Positions 1 through 5,515 of a stretch of 5,515 bases of DNA are shown here, in pieces (the stretch's first letter is position 1; every line of letters begins with the position of its first letter). This DNA is from a bacterium UBP2_UBA2255 (lineage in GTDB: Bacteria > Edwardsbacteria > AC1 > EtOH8). The stretch covers positions 1-5,515 of the forward strand of contig DDXR01000064.1 in the NCBI GenBank assembly GCA_002347565.1, in the 5' to 3' direction. A program made the translations under genes and the position numbers. A model generated the notes under the pieces. The model had not been told where the DNA came from and searched no databases. It saw only the letters and a program-made list of their open reading frames with translations.

Positions 1-1
1 A

Positions 2-418
2 GCGAACATGTTGAGCCCCGAAGAGCTGCGCTTTGTGCCCGCCCTGAAGGACGCGTGGTCCACCAACGATCATCTGGTCCATCTTCTGGACGCCGACTGC
101 AATCTCGTGCTGAGGATTCGCGGCGCCGTGGCAGAACCCGGAAGGGATGTCCCCGTCTGGAACCAGGAAGCCTGGCGGGCGAAAAACAACTATGCCGCAA
201 GCGATGGCCTCTTTTCTCTAGACCTCGCGGTCTCACTCCGCAAATTCCTGGCCGAATCGCTGCGGACTCTCGACGACGCAACCCGCGAGGCCGCCGCCAT
301 CGTCCATCCGGAGAAGGGACCTCTGACCCTCGCCGAGGTTCTCAAGATCTACACCGGCCACGCTGACACTCACTACAAATACCTGATCAGGAACCTGGAA
401 GCCTTCGCCCGGCGCTGA
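2..418 (+). CDS. DinB/YfiT-like putative metal-dependent protein (5' end outside the window)
   Basis: The reading frame is open to the window edge. The first Met is at base 8, but DinB-family proteins usually have some 20-30 residues (most of helix 1) before the 'LSPEEL..' segment, so the true start is probably upstream. Counting from that Met, W17 and H25 lie in the typical 'W(S)xxxHLVHLLDAD' helix, and H118 and H122 form an HxxxH pair in the C-terminal helix ('GHADTHYKYL'). These three His are the usual metal ligands of the DinB four-helix bundle. Known members are cytosolic and include thiol-S-transferases and damage-inducible proteins of unknown activity; the substrate here cannot be told. 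The TGA stop is at 416-418. No convincing intrinsic terminator follows, and the tRNA-Ile promoter begins 34 bases downstream. Family assignment is from motif recognition; no specific function is claimed. Confidence 0.75.
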   Translation, partial: ANMLSPEELRFVPALKDAWSTNDHLVHLLDADCNLVLRIRGAVAEPGRDVPVWNQEAWRAKNNYAASDGLFSLDLAVSLRKFLAESLRTLDDATREAAAIVHPEKGPLTLAEVLKIYTGHADTHYKYLIRNLEAFARR

Positions 419-452
419 AACAGCGTCGCCGTTTCCCGGGGGCGCCCTCGCG

Positions 453-481
453 TTGACTTTTTCGCCGCCATTTGCTACATT
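453..481 (+). promoter_or_regulatory. Sigma70-type promoter of tRNA-Ile
   Basis: A -35 TTGACT (453-458), a 17-bp spacer and a -10 TACATT (476-481), with an extended -10 TG at 473-474. Transcription would start near 488, about 34 nt before the mature tRNA. A short hairpin (GGCGC 494-498 with GCGCC 506-510) lies in the leader. This promoter shows that the tRNA does not depend on an upstream 16S gene. Confidence 0.75.
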
Positions 482-521
482 TGCTTCGCTTCAGGCGCTC
501 TCCGGGCGCCCACGTTCATCC

Positions 522-598
522 GGGCCCATAGCTCAGTTGGTTAGAGCGCGTCCCTGATAAGGACGAGGTCAGAAGTTCGACTCTTCTTGGGCCCACCA
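522..598 (+). tRNA. tRNA-Ile(GAT)
   Basis: A complete 77-nt cloverleaf can be folded by eye. The acceptor is GGGCCCA (522-528) with TGGGCCC (588-594), the D stem is GCTC/GAGC, and the anticodon stem CGTCC/GGACG surrounds loop CTGATAA. The anticodon is GAT (556-558). The T stem AGAAG/CTTCT encloses a normal TTCGACT loop. The discriminator is A and CCA is encoded (596-598). In most bacteria this tRNA sits in the 16S-23S spacer next to tRNA-Ala. Here it stands alone between its own promoter and terminator, after a DinB-like gene. Confidence 0.97.
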
Positions 599-603
599 TC
601 CGC

Positions 604-628
604 AGACCCGTCGCTCGACGGGTCTTTT
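604..628 (+). terminator. Intrinsic terminator of tRNA-Ile
   Basis: A perfect 9-bp stem, AGACCCGTC (604-612) with GACGGGTCT (617-625), has a GCTC loop and runs into a T4 tract (625-628). It starts six bases after the CCA end, so the tRNA-Ile transcript is a single-gene unit that should not read into the downstream gene. Confidence 0.85.
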
Positions 629-651
629 CACTGGCGGCCGCGAAAAACCGG

Positions 652-680
652 TGGATTTTTCATCGGGGTTCTGGTACAAT
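652..680 (+). promoter_or_regulatory. Probable promoter of the first outer-membrane protein gene
   Basis: An extended -10, TGGTACAAT (672-680), is clear. The -35 candidate TGGATT (652-657), 17 bp upstream, is weak (3 of 6 matches to TTGACA), as is often the case when an extended -10 is present. The start site would be near 687, giving a leader of about 36 nt to the TTG start. If correct, this promoter rules out translation from the longer ATG at 651. Confidence 0.55.
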
Positions 681-709
681 GGGGCACACATCGAAACAAC
701 CCTCAGCAT

Positions 710-714
710 GGGGA
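710..714 (+). promoter_or_regulatory. Ribosome binding site that selects the TTG start at 723
   Basis: GGGGA lies 8 nt before TTG at 723. The third membrane-protein gene has the same arrangement, AGGGA (3696-3700) followed by 8 nt and ATG. The competing in-frame ATG codons at 651 and 708 have no purine-rich site at a suitable distance; the one at 708 is preceded by 'acaaccctcagc'. Confidence 0.6.
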
Positions 715-722
715 CCGATGCC

Positions 723-2018
723 TTGAAACGAACGCTGATCTTCCTCCTGGCCGCCGCCGCGCTGGCCGTCCGGCCCGCTGCAGCGACCGGATCGCGCGCC
801 AGCGCGCTGGCCGGCGCGTCGGACTTCGTCCTGGACGACAGCCAGATCCATGCCTGGCCCTGCCGGGCGCCGTTGTACTACCGGGCGCTGATCGCCGAGC
901 TGGGCGTCGACGGCAGCCGCGTCTCCGACCAGAGCTCGGTGGCCGGGTACTACTCGGACCAGGAGCGGTCGCTGGGCGTGATCGGCCTGGCGGTCAACCG
1001 GCGGACCGCGGCCCAGGAGGCGCTGGCCGGCTACATCCGCCGCACCTACGTCACCGCGGGCGTCAGCGCGCAGGCCAACATCATCGAGCGGTTCAAGCTG
1101 CGGGCGGGCGGGCGGGGCGCGGGGCTGCGCCACATCCCGGCGCCCGGCGGCGGGATCGAGCTGTCCTACGCCCGGTCATTCGGCGACTGGACGCCCGGCC
1201 TGCGGATCGAGCGGTCGCGGGCCGAGGACAGCGAGAACATCACCGGCTCGGCCGGCGAGGCGTCCGCGGGCGTCACCGGCGTGACCCTCTCCGCCGGCTA
1301 CCAGCCCCGCGACGGGCTGCGGGCCGACGCGGCGCTGGAGTATGCCGGGCACTCGTTCTCCAGCCGGTTCACCCTGGACGCCGCCGGGTACGAGGAGCGG
1401 TTGGAGGCCGACGCCGCGCGCACCATCGGGGCCCGCGCCCGCGCGTTCTACTCGCTCGGCGACGAGATGACCCTGGTGCCGCGCCTGGCGCTGGAGCGCT
1501 CGACCCTGGGCTACGCCTACAGCCAGAGCGACACCGGGCGGGGCGCGGCCGGGACGATGACGGCCACCGACTTCGCCCTGGGCGCGGGCTGGCTGTACTC
1601 GCCGAACCCCCGGTACACGGTCATCGCCGCGGCCGACCTGGGGTACGCCGCGGCGACCGTGGCCGACTCGCTGGTGGTCGGCGACCCCGGCGACGTCAAG
1701 TCCGTCAGCAAGACCTGGACCGTGCCCGCCGTGCACCTGGGCCTGGAGACCCAGCTCACCCGCTGGCTGGCGGCCCGGATCGGCGGCTCCAAGCGCATCA
1801 GCTCGACCGAGATCGTCACCGACTACTCGACGGGCGAAGCCAAGACCGTCAGGCGCACGTCGGACAGCTACCGGCTGGGCTGCGGCCTGGGGTTCCGCAT
1901 CGGCGGTTTCGCGCTGGACCTGGCGGTCAATCCCGAGGTGCTGTACTCGGGCGGCAACGTGCTCAGCGGCAGCAAGACCTGGCCGGTGAGCCAGGTCTCG
2001 ATGATCTACCGGTACTGA
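723..2018 (+). CDS. Predicted outer-membrane beta-barrel protein, paralogue 1 (TTG start)
   Basis: A 431-aa protein is read from TTG at 723. This start places a classic signal peptide at the N-terminus (KR, then a Leu/Ala-rich core, likely cleaved after 'RPAAA' at residue 21). It also makes the length match the next gene (429 aa). Starts at 651 or 708 are possible but lack a ribosome binding site and put extra residues before the signal. The mature protein opens with 'TGSRASALAGASDF', has 'LGVIGLAVNR' at 84-93 and a 'RWLAARIGGSKRISS' strand from about 347, and ends '..SQVSMIYRY'. Alternating polar/hydrophobic stretches and the C-terminal Tyr fit a barrel inserted into the outer membrane by the Bam machinery. 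Residues 1-93 align with the next gene almost without gaps. Pore, transport or adhesion roles cannot be distinguished. I do not recognise a named family. It contains two Cys in the mature part ('WPCRAP', 'LGCGLG'), unlike paralogue 2. Confidence 0.8.
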   Translation: MKRTLIFLLAAAALAVRPAAATGSRASALAGASDFVLDDSQIHAWPCRAPLYYRALIAELGVDGSRVSDQSSVAGYYSDQERSLGVIGLAVNRRTAAQEALAGYIRRTYVTAGVSAQANIIERFKLRAGGRGAGLRHIPAPGGGIELSYARSFGDWTPGLRIERSRAEDSENITGSAGEASAGVTGVTLSAGYQPRDGLRADAALEYAGHSFSSRFTLDAAGYEERLEADAARTIGARARAFYSLGDEMTLVPRLALERSTLGYAYSQSDTGRGAAGTMTATDFALGAGWLYSPNPRYTVIAAADLGYAAATVADSLVVGDPGDVKSVSKTWTVPAVHLGLETQLTRWLAARIGGSKRISSTEIVTDYSTGEAKTVRRTSDSYRLGCGLGFRIGGFALDLAVNPEVLYSGGNVLSGSKTWPVSQVSMIYRY

Positions 2019-2030
2019 TCGCTGCCTGCA

Positions 2031-2077
2031 GCGGCACGGCCGGCAACTGTCCGGTCCACCACCATATCTTGTGCCGC
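2031..2077 (+). other. Weak inverted repeat after paralogue 1
   Basis: GCGGCAC (2031-2037) can pair with GTGCCGC (2071-2077). Inside, GGCCGG (2038-2043) can pair with CCGG-t-CC. The T8 tract at 2095-2102 lies 17 nt beyond the stem, too far for a standard intrinsic terminator. It may help end the upstream transcript, or it may be chance in GC-rich DNA. Confidence 0.25.
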
Positions 2078-2086
2078 GGCCGCAAC

Positions 2087-2140
2087 ACATTGTATTTTTT
2101 TTCATTTGGTATTGACAAACAGCCCCCGATTTGTTAAAAT
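2087..2140 (+). promoter_or_regulatory. Strong sigma70-type promoter of paralogue 2 with an A/T-rich UP-like element
   Basis: The -35 is a perfect TTGACA (2112-2117), followed by a 17-bp spacer and TAAAAT (2135-2140) with an extended -10 TG at 2132-2133. The start would be near A2147. Directly upstream, 2087-2107 is an A/T-rich stretch with a T8 run in otherwise GC-rich DNA, at the -40 to -60 position of an UP element. The set-up suggests high expression. Confidence 0.85.
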
Positions 2141-2203
2141 AACGCCAATTAACCGGCAACTCTACCCACAATCACAACTTAAACCACACGGAGGCACACT
2201 CAC

Positions 2204-3493
2204 ATGAAGAAACTGACCATCGCGATGCTGGCCATTCTGGTCGCGTCATCGGTGGCGATGGCGACGGACACGCGGGTCGCCACCATCGGGGGAGCCTCGG
2301 CTTTCCTGAAGGATTACACCGACATCTACATGCTGCCGTCGGTGCTGAGCGCGTATCCGCGCATGATCTCGGCCGAGCTGGGCACCGCCCCGGCGGGCTA
2401 CCCGTACTACGGGTCGGCCTCGATCACCTGGACCAACAACGAGGAGCAGACCTGGGGCGTGATGGGGATCGACGTCAACCACGCCATTCACGGCGAGCAG
2501 GCGTTCGAGGCCGATCTGGCGCGGGTCAACCTTTGGATCGCCCCGAGTGCGATTCCGATGCCTGACAACAAATTCCACCTGTTCTACGCCAAGAAGTTCG
2601 GCACCATGACCGCCGGTCTGCACCTGGCCCGGGCCGCCGGCTCGGCCACCGGCGAGTACGCCGACTCGGTCAGCAACACCAAGGGTGAGGCCTCCAGCGG
2701 TATCCTGCTGATCAACGCCGGCCTGAGCATGTCCCCGATGGAGAACGTGGAGCTGGACGCGGCCTTCTCCTACCAGATGCTGAGCTTCAAGGGCGACACC
2801 ACGCATACGCAGACCCTGCCGGCGCCGGCGGTCAGCGGCAGCACCACCATCGAGAACGACGGCGGCTCGCAGATCATGTTCGGCGCCCGCGCCTTCTACG
2901 GCATGAGCGACCAGCTGAAGATCGTCCCGGCGTTCGGCATCAACATGTACTCGCTGGGCTACAAGACCGCCTTCACCGGCGCCGATACCTCGATAGATCG
3001 ACCGCGCGGCGGCAAGAAGTCGGCCACCAACGTCGCCGGCGCCTTCGGCGTGAACTACCAGCCGGCCGAGAACGTCACCGTCGTGGGCGGCCTGCACCTG
3101 GGCTTCGGCTCCACCACCGTCGAGGACACCAACGGCGTGTTCGTCGGCGGCGGCGGCAAGAAAGCGACGATCTCGACCATGACCCTGCCGGGCTTCAGCG
3201 CTGCGGTCGAGGCCAAGCTGGTCAAGTGGCTGGCCGTGCGGTTCGGCGCCAGCAAGATGCTGAGCTCCACCACCACCGAGGACCAGTGGCATTCCGCGCT
3301 CGTTGGCAACGTCACCACCAAGAGCACCACCACCGCGGCGCCGTACGCCTTCAGCTTCGGCCTGGGCCTGACCTTCGGCAACCTGAAGATCGACGGCAAG
3401 CTGGGCGACGACCAGCCGTTCGACCTGGGCTACCTGATGAGCGGCAACCCGAACCCGGTGTTCACGCAGGTCTCCGCGACCTACAAGTTCTAA
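2204..3493 (+). CDS. Predicted outer-membrane beta-barrel protein, paralogue 2
   Basis: A 429-aa protein starts at ATG 2204, with GGAGG (2190-2194) nine nt before it. The signal peptide (MKK, hydrophobic core, 'SSVAMA') is probably cleaved after residue 20. The mature protein begins 'TDTRVATIGGASAFLKD' and carries 'RMISAELG' (53-60), 'WGVMGIDVNH' (84-93) and 'VKWLAVRFGASKMLSS' (340-355). It ends '..FTQVSATYKF', with the terminal Phe and alternating pattern of a Bam-inserted barrel. Each of these blocks matches the preceding gene, so the two are tandem duplicates that have diverged strongly. A Gly-rich 'VFVGGGGKK' segment near 311-320 and a Thr-rich segment near 367-373 look like external loops. 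It has its own strong promoter and a 57-nt, A/C-rich, apparently unstructured leader, so it is probably an abundant monocistronic membrane protein. A porin-like role is an inference; no specific function can be read. Confidence 0.88.
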   Translation: MKKLTIAMLAILVASSVAMATDTRVATIGGASAFLKDYTDIYMLPSVLSAYPRMISAELGTAPAGYPYYGSASITWTNNEEQTWGVMGIDVNHAIHGEQAFEADLARVNLWIAPSAIPMPDNKFHLFYAKKFGTMTAGLHLARAAGSATGEYADSVSNTKGEASSGILLINAGLSMSPMENVELDAAFSYQMLSFKGDTTHTQTLPAPAVSGSTTIENDGGSQIMFGARAFYGMSDQLKIVPAFGINMYSLGYKTAFTGADTSIDRPRGGKKSATNVAGAFGVNYQPAENVTVVGGLHLGFGSTTVEDTNGVFVGGGGKKATISTMTLPGFSAAVEAKLVKWLAVRFGASKMLSSTTTEDQWHSALVGNVTTKSTTTAAPYAFSFGLGLTFGNLKIDGKLGDDQPFDLGYLMSGNPNPVFTQVSATYKF

Positions 3494-3509
3494 TCCCTTC
3501 CCGGATCCG

Positions 3510-3539
3510 GACGACGGGCGCCGCGAGGCGCCCGTCGTC
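3510..3539 (+). terminator. Hairpin terminator of paralogue 2
   Basis: A perfect 13-bp stem, GACGACGGGCGCC (3510-3522) with GGCGCCCGTCGTC (3527-3539), is capped by a GCGA tetraloop of the GNRA class. It lies 17 nt after the TAA stop. Only GCTTTG follows, so the U-tract is poor and termination may rely on the very stable stem or on Rho. Confidence 0.7.
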
Positions 3540-3594
3540 GCTTTGTCCCCGCTCTCGGTGACCCCACCCACTTCGACATTGCTCAGTGCATGCC

Positions 3595-3626
3595 AACCCC
3601 TCCCCGAAGGCGTTCGGGGAGGGGTT
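3595..3626. repeat. Perfect 14-bp inverted repeat between genes
   Basis: AACCCCTCCCCGAA (3595-3608) and TTCGGGGAGGGGTT (3613-3626) surround a GGCG loop. It stands 55 nt after the stem of the preceding terminator and 17 bp upstream of the next gene's -35. Neither strand has a T tract after it, so it is not a standard intrinsic terminator. It could be a second stop for read-through, a REP-like genomic palindrome or a regulator site. Only one copy is seen in this window. Confidence 0.8.
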
Positions 3627-3643
3627 ATGAAATGAAAAAACCG

Positions 3644-3672
3644 TTGCATTTGCAGTCCGGCGCTGATATAAT
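3644..3672 (+). promoter_or_regulatory. Sigma70-type promoter of the small barrel gene
   Basis: TTGCAT (3644-3649), a 17-bp spacer and a perfect TATAAT (3667-3672) with an extended -10 TG (3664-3665). The start would be near 3679, leaving a leader of about 30 nt with AGGGA (3696-3700) 8 nt before the ATG. Confidence 0.85.
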
Positions 3673-3708
3673 CGGAGAACCAAACACTCACGCAAAGGGA
3701 ACGGATCA

Positions 3709-4449
3709 ATGAGAAAGACACTGCTCGTCCTGGCGGCGCTGGCGGTCGCCACCGCCGCATTCGCCGCCGACGCCTCCAAGGGCATCGAGAAGGGCGACAA
3801 GGCCCTGCTGTTCGCGGCCAGCGGCTTCGACGGCGAGGGCTACGGCGGATCGTACGACATCGGCTTCAAGTACTACCTGGCGCAGGGCCTGGCCGTCCGC
3901 CCCATGCTGAAGTTCGGGTACCGCTCGCAGTCCAACGAGATCCCGCCGGACTCGGGCGGGCCGGCGGTGTACCGCTGGCACCGCGTCTGCGACAAGACCA
4001 AGATCAGCACCGTCGATTTCGGCCTCGATCTCGGTGTCGAGAAGAGCATCCATTCCGGCGGCGCGGTCAACATCAGCCTGGGGGGCGTGATCGGCTTCGT
4101 GATGAGCTCGTACGACCGCGATTCGGCCGAGACGATCTCCTACACCAACAACGGGACGCTGATCGCGAACGCCGGCGGGCGCGACTCCTGGACGGACGAG
4201 GGGTCGGCGACGACGTTCAACCTCGCCGGGCTGCTGGGCGCCGAGTGGTTCATCACCGACGACATCACCCTGGGCGCCGAGTACCAGCTCGGCCTGCGCC
4301 GGACCGGCGAGGGCAAGGACGCGGGGCAGTTCTCCGACGGGACTGACAACGGCGGGGCGGTGATCCTCACGGCCTACGAGAACCCGAAGACGACGACCTC
4401 CGCCTTCGGCTTCCAGACCTTCGGCCTGGTGCTGGGCGTCCGGTTCTAG
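3709..4449 (+). CDS. Predicted small outer-membrane beta-barrel protein
   Basis: A 246-aa protein starts at ATG 3709, with AGGGA eight nt upstream. The signal peptide (MRK, Leu/Ala/Val core, 'TAAFA') is likely cut after residue 19, leaving about 227 aa. The mature chain alternates strand-like stretches ('GGSYDIGFKYYLAQGLAVRPMLK', 'STVDFGLDLGVEKSI', 'LAGLLGAEWFITDDITLGAEYQL') with polar loops rich in Asp, Gly and Thr. It ends 'FGLVLGVRF' with a terminal Phe. Size and pattern fit an 8- to 10-stranded barrel of the general OMP_b-brl/OmpW-like fold. It shows no block-by-block match to the two larger neighbours, so it looks like a different family rather than a third duplicate. It has its own promoter and 3' hairpin, so it is probably monocistronic. 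The function is unknown; one Cys ('RVCDK') lies in a loop-like region. Confidence 0.87.
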   Translation: MRKTLLVLAALAVATAAFAADASKGIEKGDKALLFAASGFDGEGYGGSYDIGFKYYLAQGLAVRPMLKFGYRSQSNEIPPDSGGPAVYRWHRVCDKTKISTVDFGLDLGVEKSIHSGGAVNISLGGVIGFVMSSYDRDSAETISYTNNGTLIANAGGRDSWTDEGSATTFNLAGLLGAEWFITDDITLGAEYQLGLRRTGEGKDAGQFSDGTDNGGAVILTAYENPKTTTSAFGFQTFGLVLGVRF

Positions 4450-4471
4450 CGCATCGCCGCCCCCGGCCCCG

Positions 4472-4493
4472 GCGGGCGCCGTGCGGCGCCCGC
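4472..4493 (+). terminator. GC-rich hairpin after the small barrel gene, probable terminator
   Basis: GCGGGCGCC (4472-4480) pairs with GGCGCCCGC (4485-4493) around a GTGC loop, 22 nt after the TAG. A clear T tract is absent ('TGCACGTTCTC' follows). The core of the stem, CGGGCGCC/GGCGCCCG, is the same as in the terminator of paralogue 2. Confidence 0.6.
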
Positions 4494-4516
4494 TGCACGT
4501 TCTCGCACGATGCCGC

Positions 4517-4545
4517 TTGATTTCCCGCGTCGATTCGGGTATAAT
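4517..4545 (+). promoter_or_regulatory. Sigma70-type promoter of tRNA-Ala
   Basis: TTGATT (4517-4522), a 17-bp spacer and a perfect TATAAT (4540-4545). The start would be near 4552, about 32 nt before the mature tRNA. No other gene lies between this promoter and the tRNA. Confidence 0.85.
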
Positions 4546-4583
4546 ACCCACGCTACCAGTCGCGCGCGCCTGACCTGATTGGT

Positions 4584-4659
4584 GGGGAATTAGCTCAGTT
4601 GGTAGAGCGCCAGCTTTGCAAGCTGGATGTCACCGGTTCGAATCCGGTATTCTCCACCA
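4584..4659 (+). tRNA. tRNA-Ala(TGC)
   Basis: A complete 76-nt cloverleaf. The acceptor is GGGGAAT (4584-4590) with ATTCTCC (4649-4655), which gives the G3-U70 wobble pair that identifies alanine tRNAs. The D stem is GCTC/GAGC. The anticodon stem CCAGC/GCTGG holds loop TTTGCAA with anticodon TGC (4617-4619). The T stem is ACCGG/CCGGT with loop TTCGAAT. Discriminator A and CCA are encoded (4656-4659). It is the nearest gene upstream of 23S, as in classic rRNA operons, but a terminator and a new promoter separate the two. Confidence 0.97.
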
Positions 4660-4677
4660 GTGCCCATCGCCACACCG

Positions 4678-4705
4678 CCGGCCCGCCGCGGGCCGGTTTC
4701 TTTTT
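4678..4705 (+). terminator. Intrinsic terminator of tRNA-Ala
   Basis: CCGGCCCG (4678-4685) pairs with CGGGCCGG (4689-4696) around a CCG loop and is followed directly by TTTCTTTTT (4697-4705). This is the best textbook terminator in the window. It separates the tRNA-Ala unit from the 23S unit. Confidence 0.88.
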
Positions 4706-4754
4706 CCGTATCGCCCGTAAGTCCTTTAACGGAATGAAGATGGCGGCCGGGGCG

Positions 4755-4813
4755 AATATATTTCATCTTTTCCCAAATTAACCCTTGACTTTTACCGGGA
4801 AAACGTGTATAAT
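4755..4813 (+). promoter_or_regulatory. Promoter of 23S rRNA with an A/T-rich UP-like element
   Basis: TTGACT (4785-4790), a 17-bp spacer and a perfect TATAAT (4808-4813). The region just upstream (about 4755-4781) is rich in A and T, with several A and T runs, in the position of an UP element, a hallmark of strong rRNA promoters. The start would be near 4820, giving a leader of about 122 nt before the 23S 5' end. Confidence 0.87.
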
Positions 4814-4827
4814 TCACAGCTCTGGAA

Positions 4828-4855
4828 TCCCATTGTGGGAACCGATCTTTGACAA
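4828..4855 (+). promoter_or_regulatory. boxB/boxA-like antitermination signal in the 23S leader
   Basis: A small hairpin, TCCCA (4828-4832) with TGGGA (4836-4840), is followed by GATCTTTGACAA (4844-4855). This closely resembles the rRNA boxA (E. coli TGCTCTTTAACAA), which binds NusB and the NusE/S10 subunit. The order boxB then boxA is that of E. coli rrn leaders. The rest of the leader (4856-4941) contains a CATGGCCATG palindrome (4899-4908) and repeated GATC, possibly part of the precursor processing stem, whose 3' half is outside the window. Confidence 0.7.
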
Positions 4856-4941
4856 CCGAATATTGGGTCTTAAACAGGGTATACATAGCACCTGAGATCA
4901 TGGCCATGCGATCACGGATCGATGGCTGTCGACTCTCATTT

Positions 4942-5515
<574 letters not shown>

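Noticed and set aside
419..452. Terminator after the DinB-like gene
   Set aside because: The only pairing seen is GAAAC/GTTTC around a 9-nt loop, which is too weak and has no T tract.
2031..2102. Intrinsic terminator after paralogue 1 using the T8 run
   Set aside because: The best stem ends 17 nt before the T run and needs a 33-nt loop. The T run is better explained as part of the A/T-rich UP-like element of the next promoter; the inverted repeat is kept only as a weak feature.
587..2137. Plus-strand 516-aa reading frame overlapping the first barrel gene
   Set aside because: Its product is almost all Arg, Gly, Ala and Pro, as expected from a wrong frame in GC-rich DNA. The competing frame has a signal peptide and a paralogue.
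2246..3760. Minus-strand 504-aa reading frame opposite paralogue 2
   Set aside because: Low-complexity Arg/Gly/His/Val composition and overlap with a well-supported gene, its terminator and a promoter mark it as a GC-rich shadow frame. The 281-aa minus frame at 3706-4551 is rejected for the same reason.
522..4659. Integrated element bounded by tRNA genes (att-like repeats at tRNA-Ile and tRNA-Ala 3' ends)
   Set aside because: Only ordinary tRNA similarity (TTCGA and CCA) is shared. There is no integrase, no duplicated tRNA 3' end, and the genes between have the same composition and promoter style as the rest.
4590..4907. Minus-strand 105-aa reading frame containing 'GEYRIRTGD'
   Set aside because: It is antisense to tRNA-Ala and the terminator. 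'EYRIRTGD' is the well-known false peptide made by translating tRNA genes backwards.

Overview
The window comes from a GC-rich bacterium with an outer membrane. Three genes encode secreted proteins that look like beta-barrels and end in aromatic residues. All six promoters I can read are of the sigma70 type with a 17-bp spacer, and the genes have Shine-Dalgarno sites; this argues against Bacteroidota. I cannot name the species. A poorly cultured diderm lineage, for example one of the FCB-related candidate phyla, is a low-confidence guess.

Layout, all on the + strand. (1) 2-418: 3' part of a DinB/YfiT-like gene that begins outside the window. (2) 453-628: promoter, tRNA-Ile(GAT) with encoded CCA, and a strong intrinsic terminator. 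(3) 652-3539: two adjacent paralogous outer-membrane beta-barrel-type genes of 431 and 429 aa, each with its own promoter; the first most likely starts at a TTG codon. (4) 3595-4493: a perfect 14-bp inverted repeat, a promoter, a smaller 246-aa beta-barrel-type gene and a GC-rich hairpin. (5) 4517-4705: promoter, tRNA-Ala(TGC) with the G3-U70 identity pair and encoded CCA, and a strong intrinsic terminator. (6) 4785-5515: a consensus-like promoter with an A/T-rich upstream tract, a leader with boxB/boxA-like antitermination signals, and the first ~574 nt of a 23S rRNA gene that runs off the window.

The most notable point is that the usual 16S-tRNA-Ile-tRNA-Ala-23S operon is taken apart. The two spacer tRNAs keep their usual order upstream of 23S, but about 4 kb and three protein genes separate them. 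Each RNA has its own promoter, each tRNA has its own terminator, and no 16S gene is present. Unlinked 16S and 23S genes are known in several bacterial lineages; here the separate promoters and terminators can be read directly. The partial 23S also has a segment in domain I (about 5215-5335) that is clearly longer than the E. coli equivalent and can fold into an extra branched arm.

The three membrane-protein genes do not look like one operon, because each has its own promoter, ribosome binding site and, for two of them, a 3' hairpin. Their functions are unknown beyond the structural class. I see no CRISPR, insertion sequence, phage or toxin/defence gene.
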